Positions 36,788 through 47,088 of a stretch of DNA of 64,000 nt are shown here, piece by piece. Both the position numbers and the translations under genes were made by a program. Source of the stretch: Tubulanus polymorphus (Eukaryota > Nemertea > Palaeonemertea > Tubulaniformes > Tubulanidae); the NCBI RefSeq assembly GCF_964204645.1, contig NC_134029.1, forward strand, positions 2,303,001 to 2,367,000, read 5' to 3'. The notes under the pieces were generated by a model, which worked only from the letters and a program-made list of their open reading frames with translations, was not told where the DNA came from and did no database searches. How positions within the stretch are numbered: position 1 is the first letter of the stretch; every line of letters begins with the position of its first letter.

Positions 36788-36863
36788 AGGTACAGTTCTG
36801 CAAACAAATGATGTCTGGCACTATGACAAGAAAGATAAGGCTCGTCTACCAGCGCCGAAATAG
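36788..36863 (+). CDS. Candidate 3'-terminal exon following 35747-35832
   Basis: After the acceptor cctctggcttatgtgtcag the first base completes an Arg codon with the two bases left from 35832. The frame then runs 24 codons (GTVLQTNDVWHYDKKDKARL, then PAPK) to TAG at 36861-36863. An AATAAA follows at 37104-37109, about 240 bases downstream. The phase match and the hydrophilic, aromatic-containing peptide favour a real exon. The competing frame that starts at 36781 is longer but begins with GTG and does not fit the splice phase. Confidence 0.3.
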
Positions 36864-37103
36864 TTTGAAGCGAAAAGTATATACTTCTCCAGGTAGGTTC
36901 GTTCACAAATCAGCCGAGGGGCGGAAAATTAAAGAAAAAAAAACGGTTTCGGTAGATAAGAGATGGGAGCTCAATAGCGACCTGTAGATTTTGATGGCGA
37001 CTTGTTGAAGCAGGCTGACTACCAGTCGATTCATCGTTAATCGTTACGGATAAAAAAAGGGAAACCAGTTAACGGAATAATTTACCCTCGAAGTTGATTA
37101 ATG

Positions 37104-37109
37104 AATAAA
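37104..37109 (+). terminator. Possible polyadenylation signal AATAAA
   Basis: Canonical hexamer in taatgaataaatgg, downstream of the stop at 36863. This hexamer is frequent by chance in AT-rich DNA, so the assignment depends on the upstream exon being real. Confidence 0.22.
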
Positions 37110-37184
37110 TGGTAATCATATACATCACACATCTGACCTCGGATCCACAGTTTACGGGTTCGTTATGAATCTGAACCTCTTCCA

Positions 37185-37335
37185 AAGTTGTGTGGGTTTT
37201 AATTGACCCTCGATCCACTTCTGCACAGTTAGTTGTGTGGGTTTTATTTGACCCTGAATTCAGTTCCAGAATTGTGTATGTTAGATACTCAACTCCCGAT
37301 CCCATTTCACAGTGTTGTGTGGGTTCAATTCGAAT
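37185..37335. repeat. Degenerate tandem repeat containing gttgtgtgggttt
   Basis: The words gttgtgtgggttttaattgaccctc (about 37185), gttgtgtgggttttatttgaccctg (about 37232) and gttgtgtgggttcaattc (about 37314) recur with diverged spacers of 47 and 82 bases. The spacers contain cagttcca-like words. This looks like an old, decayed tandem array. Open frames on both strands here are by-products. Confidence 0.6.
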
Positions 37336-37969
37336 ATTTGTAGTAAAATACAACTTAAAAAAAAGAATGAATACACGTGAGTTAGAAACGTGTCTTTTGC
37401 TTCATTTTCACGTTCAGTTTTCTGTGTATAAAATACTGATCGACTCATTCCTCTCTCCTCACTGAATGACGCAGGAAACTTGCACTACGTGACCGCGTGT
37501 TGATCAACGACTGCAAAAAATGACGGCAATTATCCTGACGACGAAACTCGTCGTAGTTTATACTTCGATTATTTATACCCCGACCGGCAATATCAATTGT
37601 CGCCGCATTAAATCAGAACGACTCAGTTGTAAGGAAATATTTGCGATTAATTCGGACTCGTATTCACACGATAGAATAGTTTAATTTTTGCTGCAATAAA
37701 CCCATTTAAGAGTAATGTACCGGGAATAATATAAAATAAATAGATTTATTGATGACGCTATTGCGTATTGAGTGACTGTACTGAACCGAGTATACCAGCG
37801 TACCAGTTCACCGTGTGCGCATGTGCGACGTATACGTGAGGTGTGCTTCTCCATCGAGTTAATATCTTACAATAAACATTTACCCAATATCTTCGAATTT
37901 CCTTGTTTAACAAACTTCAGTCACCACCGGTTCACTCAGATTTCTAAATTTGCTCCGAGGTAGGTAAGA

Positions 37970-38322
37970 GTGGAACTGAGTTCTGAGTGGAACTGGATCC
38001 TGTACCGTGGAACTGGGTTCTGAACTGTGGAACTGGATCCTGTACCGTGGAACTGGGTTCTGAACCGTGGAACTGGGTTCTGAACTGTGGAACTGGATCC
38101 TGTACCGTGGAACTGGGTTCTGAACTGTGGAACTGGATCCTGTACCGTGGAACTGAGTTCTGAGTGGAACTGGATCCTGTACCGTGGAACTGGGTTCTGA
38201 ACTGCGGAACTGGGTTCTGAACTGTGGAACTGGATCCTGTACCGTGGAACTGGGTTCTGAACTGTGGAACTGGGTTCTGAACTGCGGAACTGGATCCTGT
38301 ACCGTGGAACTGGGTTTTGAAC
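37970..38322. repeat. 20-bp minisatellite, 18 units of two types
   Basis: Every unit starts gtggaactg (twice gcggaactg). Type A continues gatcctgtacc and type B continues ggttctgaact, each 20 bp. Two B units are shortened to 17 bp (gtggaactgagttctga). The order is B' A B A B B A B A B' A B B A B B A B, so A and B partly alternate and the 17-bp form recurs at units 1 and 10, hinting at a nine-unit duplication. A minus-strand open frame of 143 residues runs through it and is not coding. Related single motifs occur elsewhere in the window (for example 22004-22020 and 38470-38490). Confidence 0.96.
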
Positions 38323-41300
38323 GGTGAAACAGGTCAATGATATGTATTCTTCTCTGGGATGTCTCAAGATATCTGGACCTAAAATTGACGCTTAAGTTAA
38401 AATTAGTTCTTTCTAAATGGATTAACTCTCATCGACTGCTTTCAAATCTACGTCAAATCTGAACTCATAACTGATGAACTGGGTCCTGATGAACTTTACT
38501 AAACTAAATGATTATTGTACAACGGGGCCAAGGTCCGACAGAACTATTCATTGCCTCGTCCACACGTATCCAGTGTTACTTCGATCGAATCATGACGTCT
38601 GAGACTGATATAAAACCAATGAATGGATTCCGATGGTTGTATTTATTGTGATCGCGCGGAGTGGTGAATAGTAAGGCTGCTCAGTAATCTGGCCCGGCTT
38701 ATTGTCATCAATCCCATTAGATTGTTACGTACAATGAGCAAAGATGCCTCGATCGTCCGAATCGTATCCAGGGTTCACGTTTATCCATAGAATCCTAATC
38801 CTAATCCTAATCCGGTGCTGCGGGAATTTTGTTTATATCGATCCCGAACCTGTCAGCGAAAAAAAAAACGGGATTTATCGCCGCGCCTGCGCACTCGAGC
38901 GAGTCCGGATGGCTCGCTGTGTTACTAAAACAGGTGTTTTCATTTACTTAACTGTGATAATCCAATGAACTTTAATGGATTTTGATCGTGAAAAATTGCC
39001 GTTTTAAGCATGATAAATGCGCCTAATACCACAGCGAATGGATCGTAAATCACCTATTACGCGATGACAATGTAACGCTACCCGTATCCGTTGCCAATTT
39101 TAATCATCGCGTCTTAACGCCGGGAAATTAATGAACACCGTTGAAAAGAAACGGAGGTTGAATTATGTTTTGCGTGATAGAAATCCATAACTGTCCGCGA
39201 TTAGAGAAATTTAATGAGTTCGCGTACGCGCGCGCTCTCAGAAACAGCGATGAACTATCAGGGGGTCTTATACCACACGGTATTGATACTTCCCTCTTCG
39301 ATGAAAGCGCTATTAAAGTCAAGCGACGAAATTGATTTGCGTTCGGTTGAATTTCGAGTTTATTTTAATGACGATGACGACGTCGTTGATTTTCGATAGT
39401 GATTTACGATTCAGAGTCGCGTCTTGCACCCGATATTCGAGTGTTTGGCAATTTGCATCGATTTGCTATTGATTTGAAAATATCCAACGGATATCGAATC
39501 CGAAGAAGAGATTGGCCTAAAATCCAGAAAATAGGGGGAAAACTATATATAAATGAATGTGTGAATGCCCTAGAAACAGCGAAAGTGATTTTTTGTTGAA
39601 TTACTGAGAAGGATCGAAGTTGTGTAGTGACGTGGTTGTGTAACGATGACGCTAGAATGAGACGAGATGTAGAATAACATCGCTTTCCCATCACTCGCTA
39701 CTTCTACCATTCGACTGTAACAACAAGAATCAGTACGCAACACTAAACAACGACATTCTCGTGTTTTCACGTATTTCTCCATTTAGATAAAGGTTCGGGT
39801 TGAAGCCATCGTTTTACATTTCAGCTGAACTTGTACCCGATGCAGGATAGCAACGGGATGTCAACCGTTAAGTTCTGTGTGCACGGGTTCCCGGTTGAGA
39901 GGATTATTGTGACTTTTTAGTCTTCTAAACTAACTCTAACTGCATTGTTTTAGCATCGTCTCACGAGGACATGAATAATTGAAATGACAAATTCGACTAT
40001 TTGAACTGACAATCAGAACCCTGGCAAATACTCAGTGAAAACGTGGAATGATTTGTCGTTATATGTAGCTGTGTTTGTGTTGATTTGATAAGCTTTGCGC
40101 TTGTTGTACGATCGTAATGAACGATCTATAAGCGAAATGAAAAGAAAACTCGTCGCAAGAGGCAATAATCCTCGAAAAAACAACCGACTAATCTTTAATA
40201 CAAATGTTTGGTCACATCTGATTCCTGTATCATGTCGGCCATATAGACACTAGCAGTGCATCGTCCGAGCAGCATCATCTGTTGGAGAGTCTCATTATAT
40301 TCTCTGTAAAGAGAGTATCAGAGTGCATTCTCGAATTAAGACGAATCCACGCCATTGTCAAACTCATAATGAAATTCTTGATAAAGGGCCTATTTCCATA
40401 GATGCAGAAGTCACCAGACGTAGAATATACAAAATATCCAATGATCGGTTCACTGATTCTTGAAGACGCGTAATATCTCTGATCAGATAATATAAGGCTG
40501 AAGGTTAATTGATCATATCCAAATCCAGCTCATGACGTCGACAAAATGCGATAATCTCTTAATGATCTTCCGGTTTATGAGTTGTCAAGGCCACACACCA
40601 TTTAATCGGCAGAATTTTCTGGCTTAGAATATCCGGGCATTTATTTCCCAGGTTTTAGTGTTTGAATTTAGAAATATCAGTAATAGTTGCATCTGCCCCG
40701 AAAACAAACTTAGTGCGTGATATTAATTCATATAATGGTAGCGGCAAAGCCTCTCGTCAAACAACAGACGTTTCTAGATATATCTCGGTTATTAAATGAC
40801 TTTCAAGAAATGTTTTAAAAGTGCACGATGTTTTTATTTCTATCTGTATGTCAGTATTTAGCCGTATTCCGTACTAATACTTTAACAAAAGAAATATCAA
40901 ATATCTAATCTTATCTGTAGCCGGGCTCGAACAGGAACTGAATGTGTCTGTTTACATCTTGTAATATCTCAACGCTTTTCGACAAAAATATAGATTTATA
41001 TATGCGATTATTAATTCAACGTGAAAGTGTCGTTATTCATATCAGATCTAAATCACCACCATCGGATCTGAGACTGACGATTTCCGTCTTCAGCGCGCCT
41101 CCGCGTGAGGAGCTGTCGTTTTAAAAGAACTAATCCTCTTACCAGAGGAGAACTGTTCCCTGCCGTTATAAAGTGCGGGGTCTAATTATAACCAAGCCAG
41201 GCTCAGGTGTCGGCGAAACCGACCAAGTAGACTTTCGACGCGTTACTAGAAACATTGAGTACGCATTAAAAACTGTCGATTCGATAGCGAGCCCGTAATC

Positions 41301-44300
41301 GAATTGTCTTATTTTTCCTACTTTCCAATAAAACCAAGCGCGTTTCTGATCATTTTGGGTTGTTTTAACGGTAGTTCGTGGCTTGTACTTTGCTTTTAGC
41401 CGTGTGAATTGCCTCTCCAGTGTAAAATCAACCTCGATGTTAACATCTGGGACCCGGTATGAAGTGACTCGACTATCATCGACCAAGTTGATGACTGCAA
41501 TTTTCTCCGTAACAATTTCTCAGTGCTTTAGTGTAATATATACGAATGAAAGTCTTGTGCGGGATTAAGTCTAATTATTTTCTCGCTGCTAAATTGGCTT
41601 GATTTCAGACTATACGAAGTTACAGATGATGAGTATTACTTTCTTTTCTCGTTATTTACTTCAAATCTTTTCATCTCTTTAATGTACATATATTTCTGTG
41701 TCTATATACAGGATTCGACAGCGACTGTTCGCGCCAATGTCTCTCGGCGCGTCGCGATTTCCTGCAATGAAAGTGAAAACCGATTAAAAGACGATTCTAC
41801 TCCGGTTATAAGAAGATTCAATTTTATCCCGGTCGAAAATTCAATTTTTCTCAAAGTAGATTCAGCGATCGGAGTTGATGTTCACCCGGCGTCAATTTAC
41901 ACCTTTACAAAGCGACTGTGATTGATTCTCGTCTGGTGTTTCGTGAAGCGTTCGCTGAAATTAGATTACTCGTTTAAAACGCACCGAAAAAAGGCTTTAA
42001 AAGGATTTGCCCGCGAAAACGGTCGCCAGCAGGTTCTATCACTCCGGATCTCATTCACTCGGTTAATAGAAAGTTCAACCGAGAAATTAAACTTTGAATA
42101 GTTTTCTACTTCTGTCGGATCTTCGATAGTTAAACTCTACAAACTGTCTAATTCTTAAGTTCTGCCAATATAGTTATAGCCAATAGACTGTCTAATTTAG
42201 AAATTCTATCAAACCCATAGAGACAGCTTTTGTCTATTTGTGAAAGTCATGCCTAATATAGATTAGTATCAGCCACTGATTGTCTATTTCTGAAATGATA
42301 ATGTCCATCGAAACCGAGATGATTTCACATGTGATCGTTATGTGTTACTGGGGCAGCCAGTCGCGGTCGTTAAGTTTATAGCAGGCATTCCCTCCTTAGA
42401 ATCGAGCATTTACATTAGCCAGTCGAACATTACCGTTTCCTGTAAGGAAAAACATCATCGCAGTCTATGGCGACTTATCTTGTTCGGTGATCTGTACATT
42501 AGCATCGATAAAGGTTTCCGGAGCCCATCGACTTGGACAGAATGACGAAGAATGTCCTCATCAACATCCTCGATTGCCAGGGCCTCTGTTTATCTCAGTC
42601 TCCCCGGAGGTGCCACTATCTACCTCTCGAGGAGACCCGTTGTTATCTGCATTCTCTCCGTTTCCTCTGTCCTCATATCTCTTTCGTATCTGTCTGCGTT
42701 ATCTTATACAGATAGAACCAGCTGTTTAATGACACCGCTTCACAGGCGTGACCTGTCAACGTTCATCGTCGATTCCAGAAAGAGAGAAGTTTTCTGGTGC
42801 CACGAATTTCAATCGCTATTCCTGTTGAACACACAGTGGGATAGTTTTTACAAACACCATTTTTGCAAAACCATTCCCATAAATACCCCTTAGAATATAA
42901 AGAATTTAGACCAGTTGGGTGCAGGACATAATCATCGATTTCCATCAATAAAATTCAATAAAAGTCATCACATCCAAAAATGAATTTCAGGGGCCAATTC
43001 CATAGTGTTCTTTGTTAAGATTTAACTCTAAGAACAGTGAAATGAATCTAACTTTATAACTCAACAATCATCATGGCACATTTTTTGAATTTACTGACAA
43101 TGCGTTGAGTTCTGTTAAATTGTTTTTATCATGTCGAATTTGTTATTTTTACATTTTGTACTGGTTGATAATGATTTTATAAACCTCTGTTATTATTAGT
43201 AAAATAATTTAACGTTGTATCATGAAATCGATATCGTGCCGAATAGAATGTGATCACATAATTATTATATTCTATATTTCTTATTATGTGCAATTCATTT
43301 TACTTCAATTCTATAATTTTGATAATGTTTTGGGCGTTGTAGAATTTTTCACAACGTTAAATTTGTCATATCTACATGTCACAGTCTTATTTCAAAGAGA
43401 TTCCTTTCTAGTTAGACGAAATATTCATAGATTTTGTAATCCATTGCTTTACAGAAGATAAGACATTTTTCCATACCAAGCGATATACAAAAAACAAATG
43501 TATCATATATACCAGACTTTCGGACGGAATAAATATACATTGATTTAAACCTTATTCAGGTTAAATGTCTTCTAGAATATCGGGTATCACTCAACTACAC
43601 CAGAAACCTTTCAAATTGATTTTTTGTGCATATTGCATAAACACTTTTGGCGCATGAAAAAAGCAATGTGTTTTATTCATTATGACTCTTTGAGTTTGAT
43701 AGAAACTGAACCCTTTCACAGGCTTTTAGAATCGTGTAGGACGAAAAGCATGAGTTTCCCGATGGTTCCTCGGGCTGATGGCGACCGTTGCTCAAAAGAT
43801 TCAAACTTTCTTCACGGTTTCATATAATTTTACACTCTTTAATTATTGACTTTAATGCCCGGAGGATTTCCCATGGAGGGAACGACTTTTATCCCAACTG
43901 TACGCTCGACTGCCGCCTACTGTCTGCTCGGCGTGATGCGGATATGTTTGACGATAGAAAAATATCCGCCCTGGAAAATCATGCGGAATTATCTCTTGAA
44001 ACTGTTAATTCGAGCGTGTTGTAAAAGGTCGGTGTTTCCACACGACGCCAGGGTTGAAAATTTCCTTTTTTAAAGAAAAAAGAAGATCGAAGTCGTAGAA
44101 GCTACGAGGCTAACAACACCCGGCTGCCGCCGCTGTGGAGCTGTATCAATTTATTAACATTCTCAGATCGTACTTGACTCATCGCCTGAAAACACGACTT
44201 CCGAATTGAAGACACGACGTTCCAATAATGAATTAGTGTTTTATTCGCGCTGAGTCGATGTTCAACGGCCGCAGAAAGAAAATAATACGCTCGATAAGAA

Positions 44301-44585
44301 TCCCGGAAGGTCTTCCGGCGTTGTAGTAATTTTGCGGGTTCAGCCGCGGCGTCAACATTGACATAGAAAAAAATAACAAGTTCTGCAGATTTAGAATTTA
44401 ATACGCCGATGACACGAGTCCATTCCGCGTTTCCCCTTCCATTTGCAATAAATTGCTTGGGTTTTTTCACGATATTTGAACCGAAGAAAAAGAGACATTT
44501 GCGGTTCGTAACCTGACAGTCTCAAGGGTCTTGGTCAAATTTGACTCCAGATTCGCCGGTTAGTACTTCCAGCCACCGCGCTTAC
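38323..44585. other. Long non-coding stretch
   Basis: No exon with two good borders was found. Copies of the 'gaactgggtcctga' word (38476-38490) and four tandem AATCCT units (38792-38814) are present. Near 42533-42715 all three plus frames are open for about 180 bases, but none has recognisable character. An open piece after an acceptor at 41711 (to 41921) is listed among the rejected. Confidence 0.4.
38792..38814. repeat. Four tandem AATCCT hexamers
   Basis: Reads aatcct three times plus aatcc, that is TTAGGA on the other strand. It resembles but does not equal the common animal telomere repeat TTAGGG. At this length it is a short interstitial microsatellite. Confidence 0.7.
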
Positions 44586-44682
44586 ATGGCAGCACCTGAC
44601 AGTCCCTCTCCTGGTTACCGGCAATACAAACAATTGTTCGTTCTTGCAGATATCTAGCGGGTATTCTCAGGCGATTCTCATG
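44586..44682 (-). CDS. Candidate internal exon of a minus-strand gene
   Basis: On the minus strand an acceptor ttttgctatttcattcag precedes CAT GAG AAT CGC, and the exon ends CTGCCAT|gtaagc, a strong donor. It is 97 bases, phase 0 to 1. The peptide (IPARYLQERTIVCIAGNQER, then DCQVLP and a Cys at the border) contains a C-x(7)-C-x(4)-C spacing. That spacing resembles the end of a thrombospondin type-1 repeat, though the Trp and CSxTCG part of that domain is not in this exon. It lies about 1.1 kb upstream of the LHFPL-like gene on the opposite strand. Family membership is a guess. Confidence 0.32.
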
Positions 44683-45728
44683 CTGAATGAAATAGCAAAA
44701 CGAATTGCGTATCTTGTTATTAACGTAGAACAAGAGTTTGGTTTTGTCAATCTGATTTAGAAAATAAACAATCGCCAATTGTTGTAAGATATATTTTCGG
44801 GTGTTTATCCACTAACGAATGAGGTGAATTTAACTAGATTTTTAATGAAATGTGAGTCAACTGTTAACCGCGCACCACCGGGGCCGAATGATGAATAAAT
44901 TAATATCTAATATTGTTCCGTTCTAACAAGCACTAGGTGAAGGTACTGTGAATAAATGGAAATCAATATGAGCTCAGTCTACTAACTGCAAGGTGTTGCC
45001 ACCCAACTACAGTACAGCGCTCATGACTACACGTACACGTACAAGTCCCATCTGTGGATGACGGTCGGTCGCCATTTTAACCGATGATAATAACAATGTT
45101 TATGCCATAGCGAAATACATCTTTTCTATCTATTATCGAGGTGGGTAGAACTATTATTATAAGATAAACATTCTAAATTACATAACTAAATCACTCGCTT
45201 ATTAACATCTTGTACAAAGGTTTCATCAATTTCTACAGCGACAATCCTGTGCACTGCCATCAATAATCTTGGCCTTATAGAATAACAATTATAATTTTGG
45301 CATTCAATTTGTTATTCAATATATTTCGTGACTCTTATTTCATTTTTGATAAACTAATTTTCAAATACTTTTTTTGAAAGGATACACGCTACGTGATCGA
45401 TATATCGGGGCTAGGCTGGTTGCTGGTCAATTCAATTCAGTTATGAATATACTCAAATCCATAATAACTAATTATCCTAGATATTACATCATTTATATTA
45501 CCGGTTCATACGATGAGTAATTATGCTTTCGGGCAATATAGACGTATAGAGGTAGTCTGTACGTGTGCAAGATTTTAATCTATTTTTATTATGAACACGC
45601 ATTCCATCAAACGAAACATTTCAGGATATATTCCAGCTGAGATAAACAACCCAAAAAACGTTAGAGGGCGAAGGGATCGTTTCAAGAAACGACTGTATAT
45701 CTAATTCCTTGATTTGAACGTTTTGCAG
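44683..45728. other. Upstream region and likely 5' intron of the LHFPL-like gene
   Basis: No coding exon was seen. The end of this stretch, gatttgaacgttttgcag, is a good splice acceptor just 34 bases before the start codon. This suggests the gene has at least one untranslated upstream exon that I could not place. No core promoter can be assigned. Confidence 0.4.
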
Positions 45729-45762
45729 GGGAAATCTCGGCTTCCTAAATCACGGCTTCGCG

Positions 45763-46467
45763 ATGGAGATGTCTCGAGTTTATCACACGAACTATGTTCG
45801 CAATTCCCGAGCGATCGGGGTCATGTGGGGAATATTCACTGTTTGTTTCGGTATCATAAACATCGTCGTTTTTATTCAGCCTCAATGGATCGGCGATACC
45901 CCGACCAGTCCCGGTACTGGACACTTCGGTCTGTACGAATACTGCGAACTATTTCAAACAGGCGCTGATTTAGTATGTCAAGGAGAACTGGGAAATTTCA
46001 ATTCTATTTTGAGTAATAGTTCCCGAGCGTCGACTGTCCTGGTCGGGTTTTCAGTGGTTATTATAATGTTATGTATTTGTTTGATGGTGTTGTTTTTCTT
46101 TATAAGCACCGCACTGGTGTTCATGGTTTGCGGTTGGCTGCAGATATTCTCCGGATTGTGCATGTTCATGGCTTGCGTCATCTACCCGGCTGGATGGGAC
46201 GTCGTGGTCGTGAAGCGAATATGCGGCTCAGCGGCGAAAGGGTTCGCAATCTCAAACTGCGGGATCAGATGGGCCTATATATTAGCGATTATTGGTATAT
46301 TTGACGCGTTTGTTCTGGCTACGTTAGCGTTCGTGCTCGCTAAAAGACAAGCGAAACTATTACCTGATCACTATGATACCCATAACGGCACAGTTACTAA
46401 ATCATTCGACTATAACCACCACAGAGATTCATACTCGACCAGGAGCTCTGATAAACTCACTTGCTAA
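45763..46467 (+). CDS. LHFPL tetraspan subfamily protein (LHFPL3/4/5-like), complete coding exon
   Basis: It encodes 234 residues, matching the roughly 220-250 of vertebrate LHFPL3, LHFPL4 and LHFPL5. The N-terminal [20 protein letters not shown] and FIQPQWIGD, the loop segment [18 protein letters not shown], and [20 protein letters not shown] near residues 167-186 are characteristic of that branch. Four membrane helices lie near residues 17-38, 92-113, 116-140 and 168-193. The large first extracellular loop carries Cys61, Cys72 and a sequon at Asn85. Cys154 and Cys166 sit in the second loop. The tail is polar and Ser/Tyr-rich. In vertebrates LHFPL5 is part of the hair-cell mechanotransduction complex and LHFPL4 anchors GABA-A receptors; which role applies here cannot be told. 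ATG at 45763 starts the conserved N-terminus. The whole frame is one exon; an acceptor at 45727-45728 suggests a 5' untranslated exon. Confidence 0.95.
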   Translation: MEMSRVYHTNYVRNSRAIGVMWGIFTVCFGIINIVVFIQPQWIGDTPTSPGTGHFGLYEYCELFQTGADLVCQGELGNFNSILSNSSRASTVLVGFSVVIIMLCICLMVLFFFISTALVFMVCGWLQIFSGLCMFMACVIYPAGWDVVVVKRICGSAAKGFAISNCGIRWAYILAIIGIFDAFVLATLAFVLAKRQAKLLPDHYDTHNGTVTKSFDYNHHRDSYSTRSSDKLTC

Positions 46468-46859
46468 GGAAGTTGGTCATCAATGAACTGGTAAAATCAC
46501 ACAATGGGTTCAATTAGGGCAGCCAAATCTTTGACTTATAGCCGTATGAACAAGTATCCGTTGAAAGAATCCAGTCCAAATTTCCAATGATCTTGATTCA
46601 AATATAATCTTATCACTATTATCGAAATAACTATGTTTTATTTCTTTGTACGATTTAACTATACATGTCCTAGCGATTAGACAACTTTTACAATTGTTTG
46701 TCCCGTCTATGAATTTCAATGTAAATACATGTAATGCGTAATCATATTTCTATAAGTCATGTTATTTCAGAAGATAGTTCCATAATTTTAATACAGAAGC
46801 GACTGTAAAACATTGCGTTGTAGTCCGCAGCAGCAGCAAGCAATTTGTCATCCTCCCTC

Positions 46860-46950
46860 GGCAGAAAATTCGAACTTCGCGCGCCACGGCAGGAGAGAGC
46901 CAGAGTCGATATCGCGATGCCATCAGGTTCGAATCCCTGCTGAGGTAAGA
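46860..46950 (+). mobile_element. tRNA-like fragment, possible SINE head
   Basis: A perfect B box (ggttcgaatcc at about 46927-46937) lies in a tRNA-sized context, with a possible weak acceptor pairing of ccacggcag with ctgctgagg. The T stem does not pair, so this is not a functional tRNA. It is most simply a decayed tRNA-derived SINE or tRNA pseudogene. Confidence 0.3.
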
Positions 46951-47082
46951 TGACGTTTTGATAGATCAGGTCCATATTAAATATCTTACAATGTTTATGA
47001 ATGAAGTATTTAGGCGGCATGTTTTTCCATCTGCGTATTAGATAATTGTTTCAGTAATGCATGTTCCACCGCTCTTCGAGAG

Positions 47083-47088
47083 AATAAA
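47083..47088 (+). terminator. Possible polyadenylation signal for the LHFPL-like gene
   Basis: AATAAA within gagagaataaataaag, about 615 bases after the stop at 46467. It is the first clear overlapping AATAAATAAA downstream on that strand. Use is inferred. Confidence 0.3.

Noticed and set aside
41712-41921. Open piece after acceptor tgtgtctatatacag, ending in TGA
   Set aside because: Composition is coding-like, but there is no polyadenylation signal close by, no partner exon and no recognisable motif.
46860-46950. Functional tRNA gene
   Set aside because: The B box is perfect but the T stem does not pair and no anticodon arm can be drawn.
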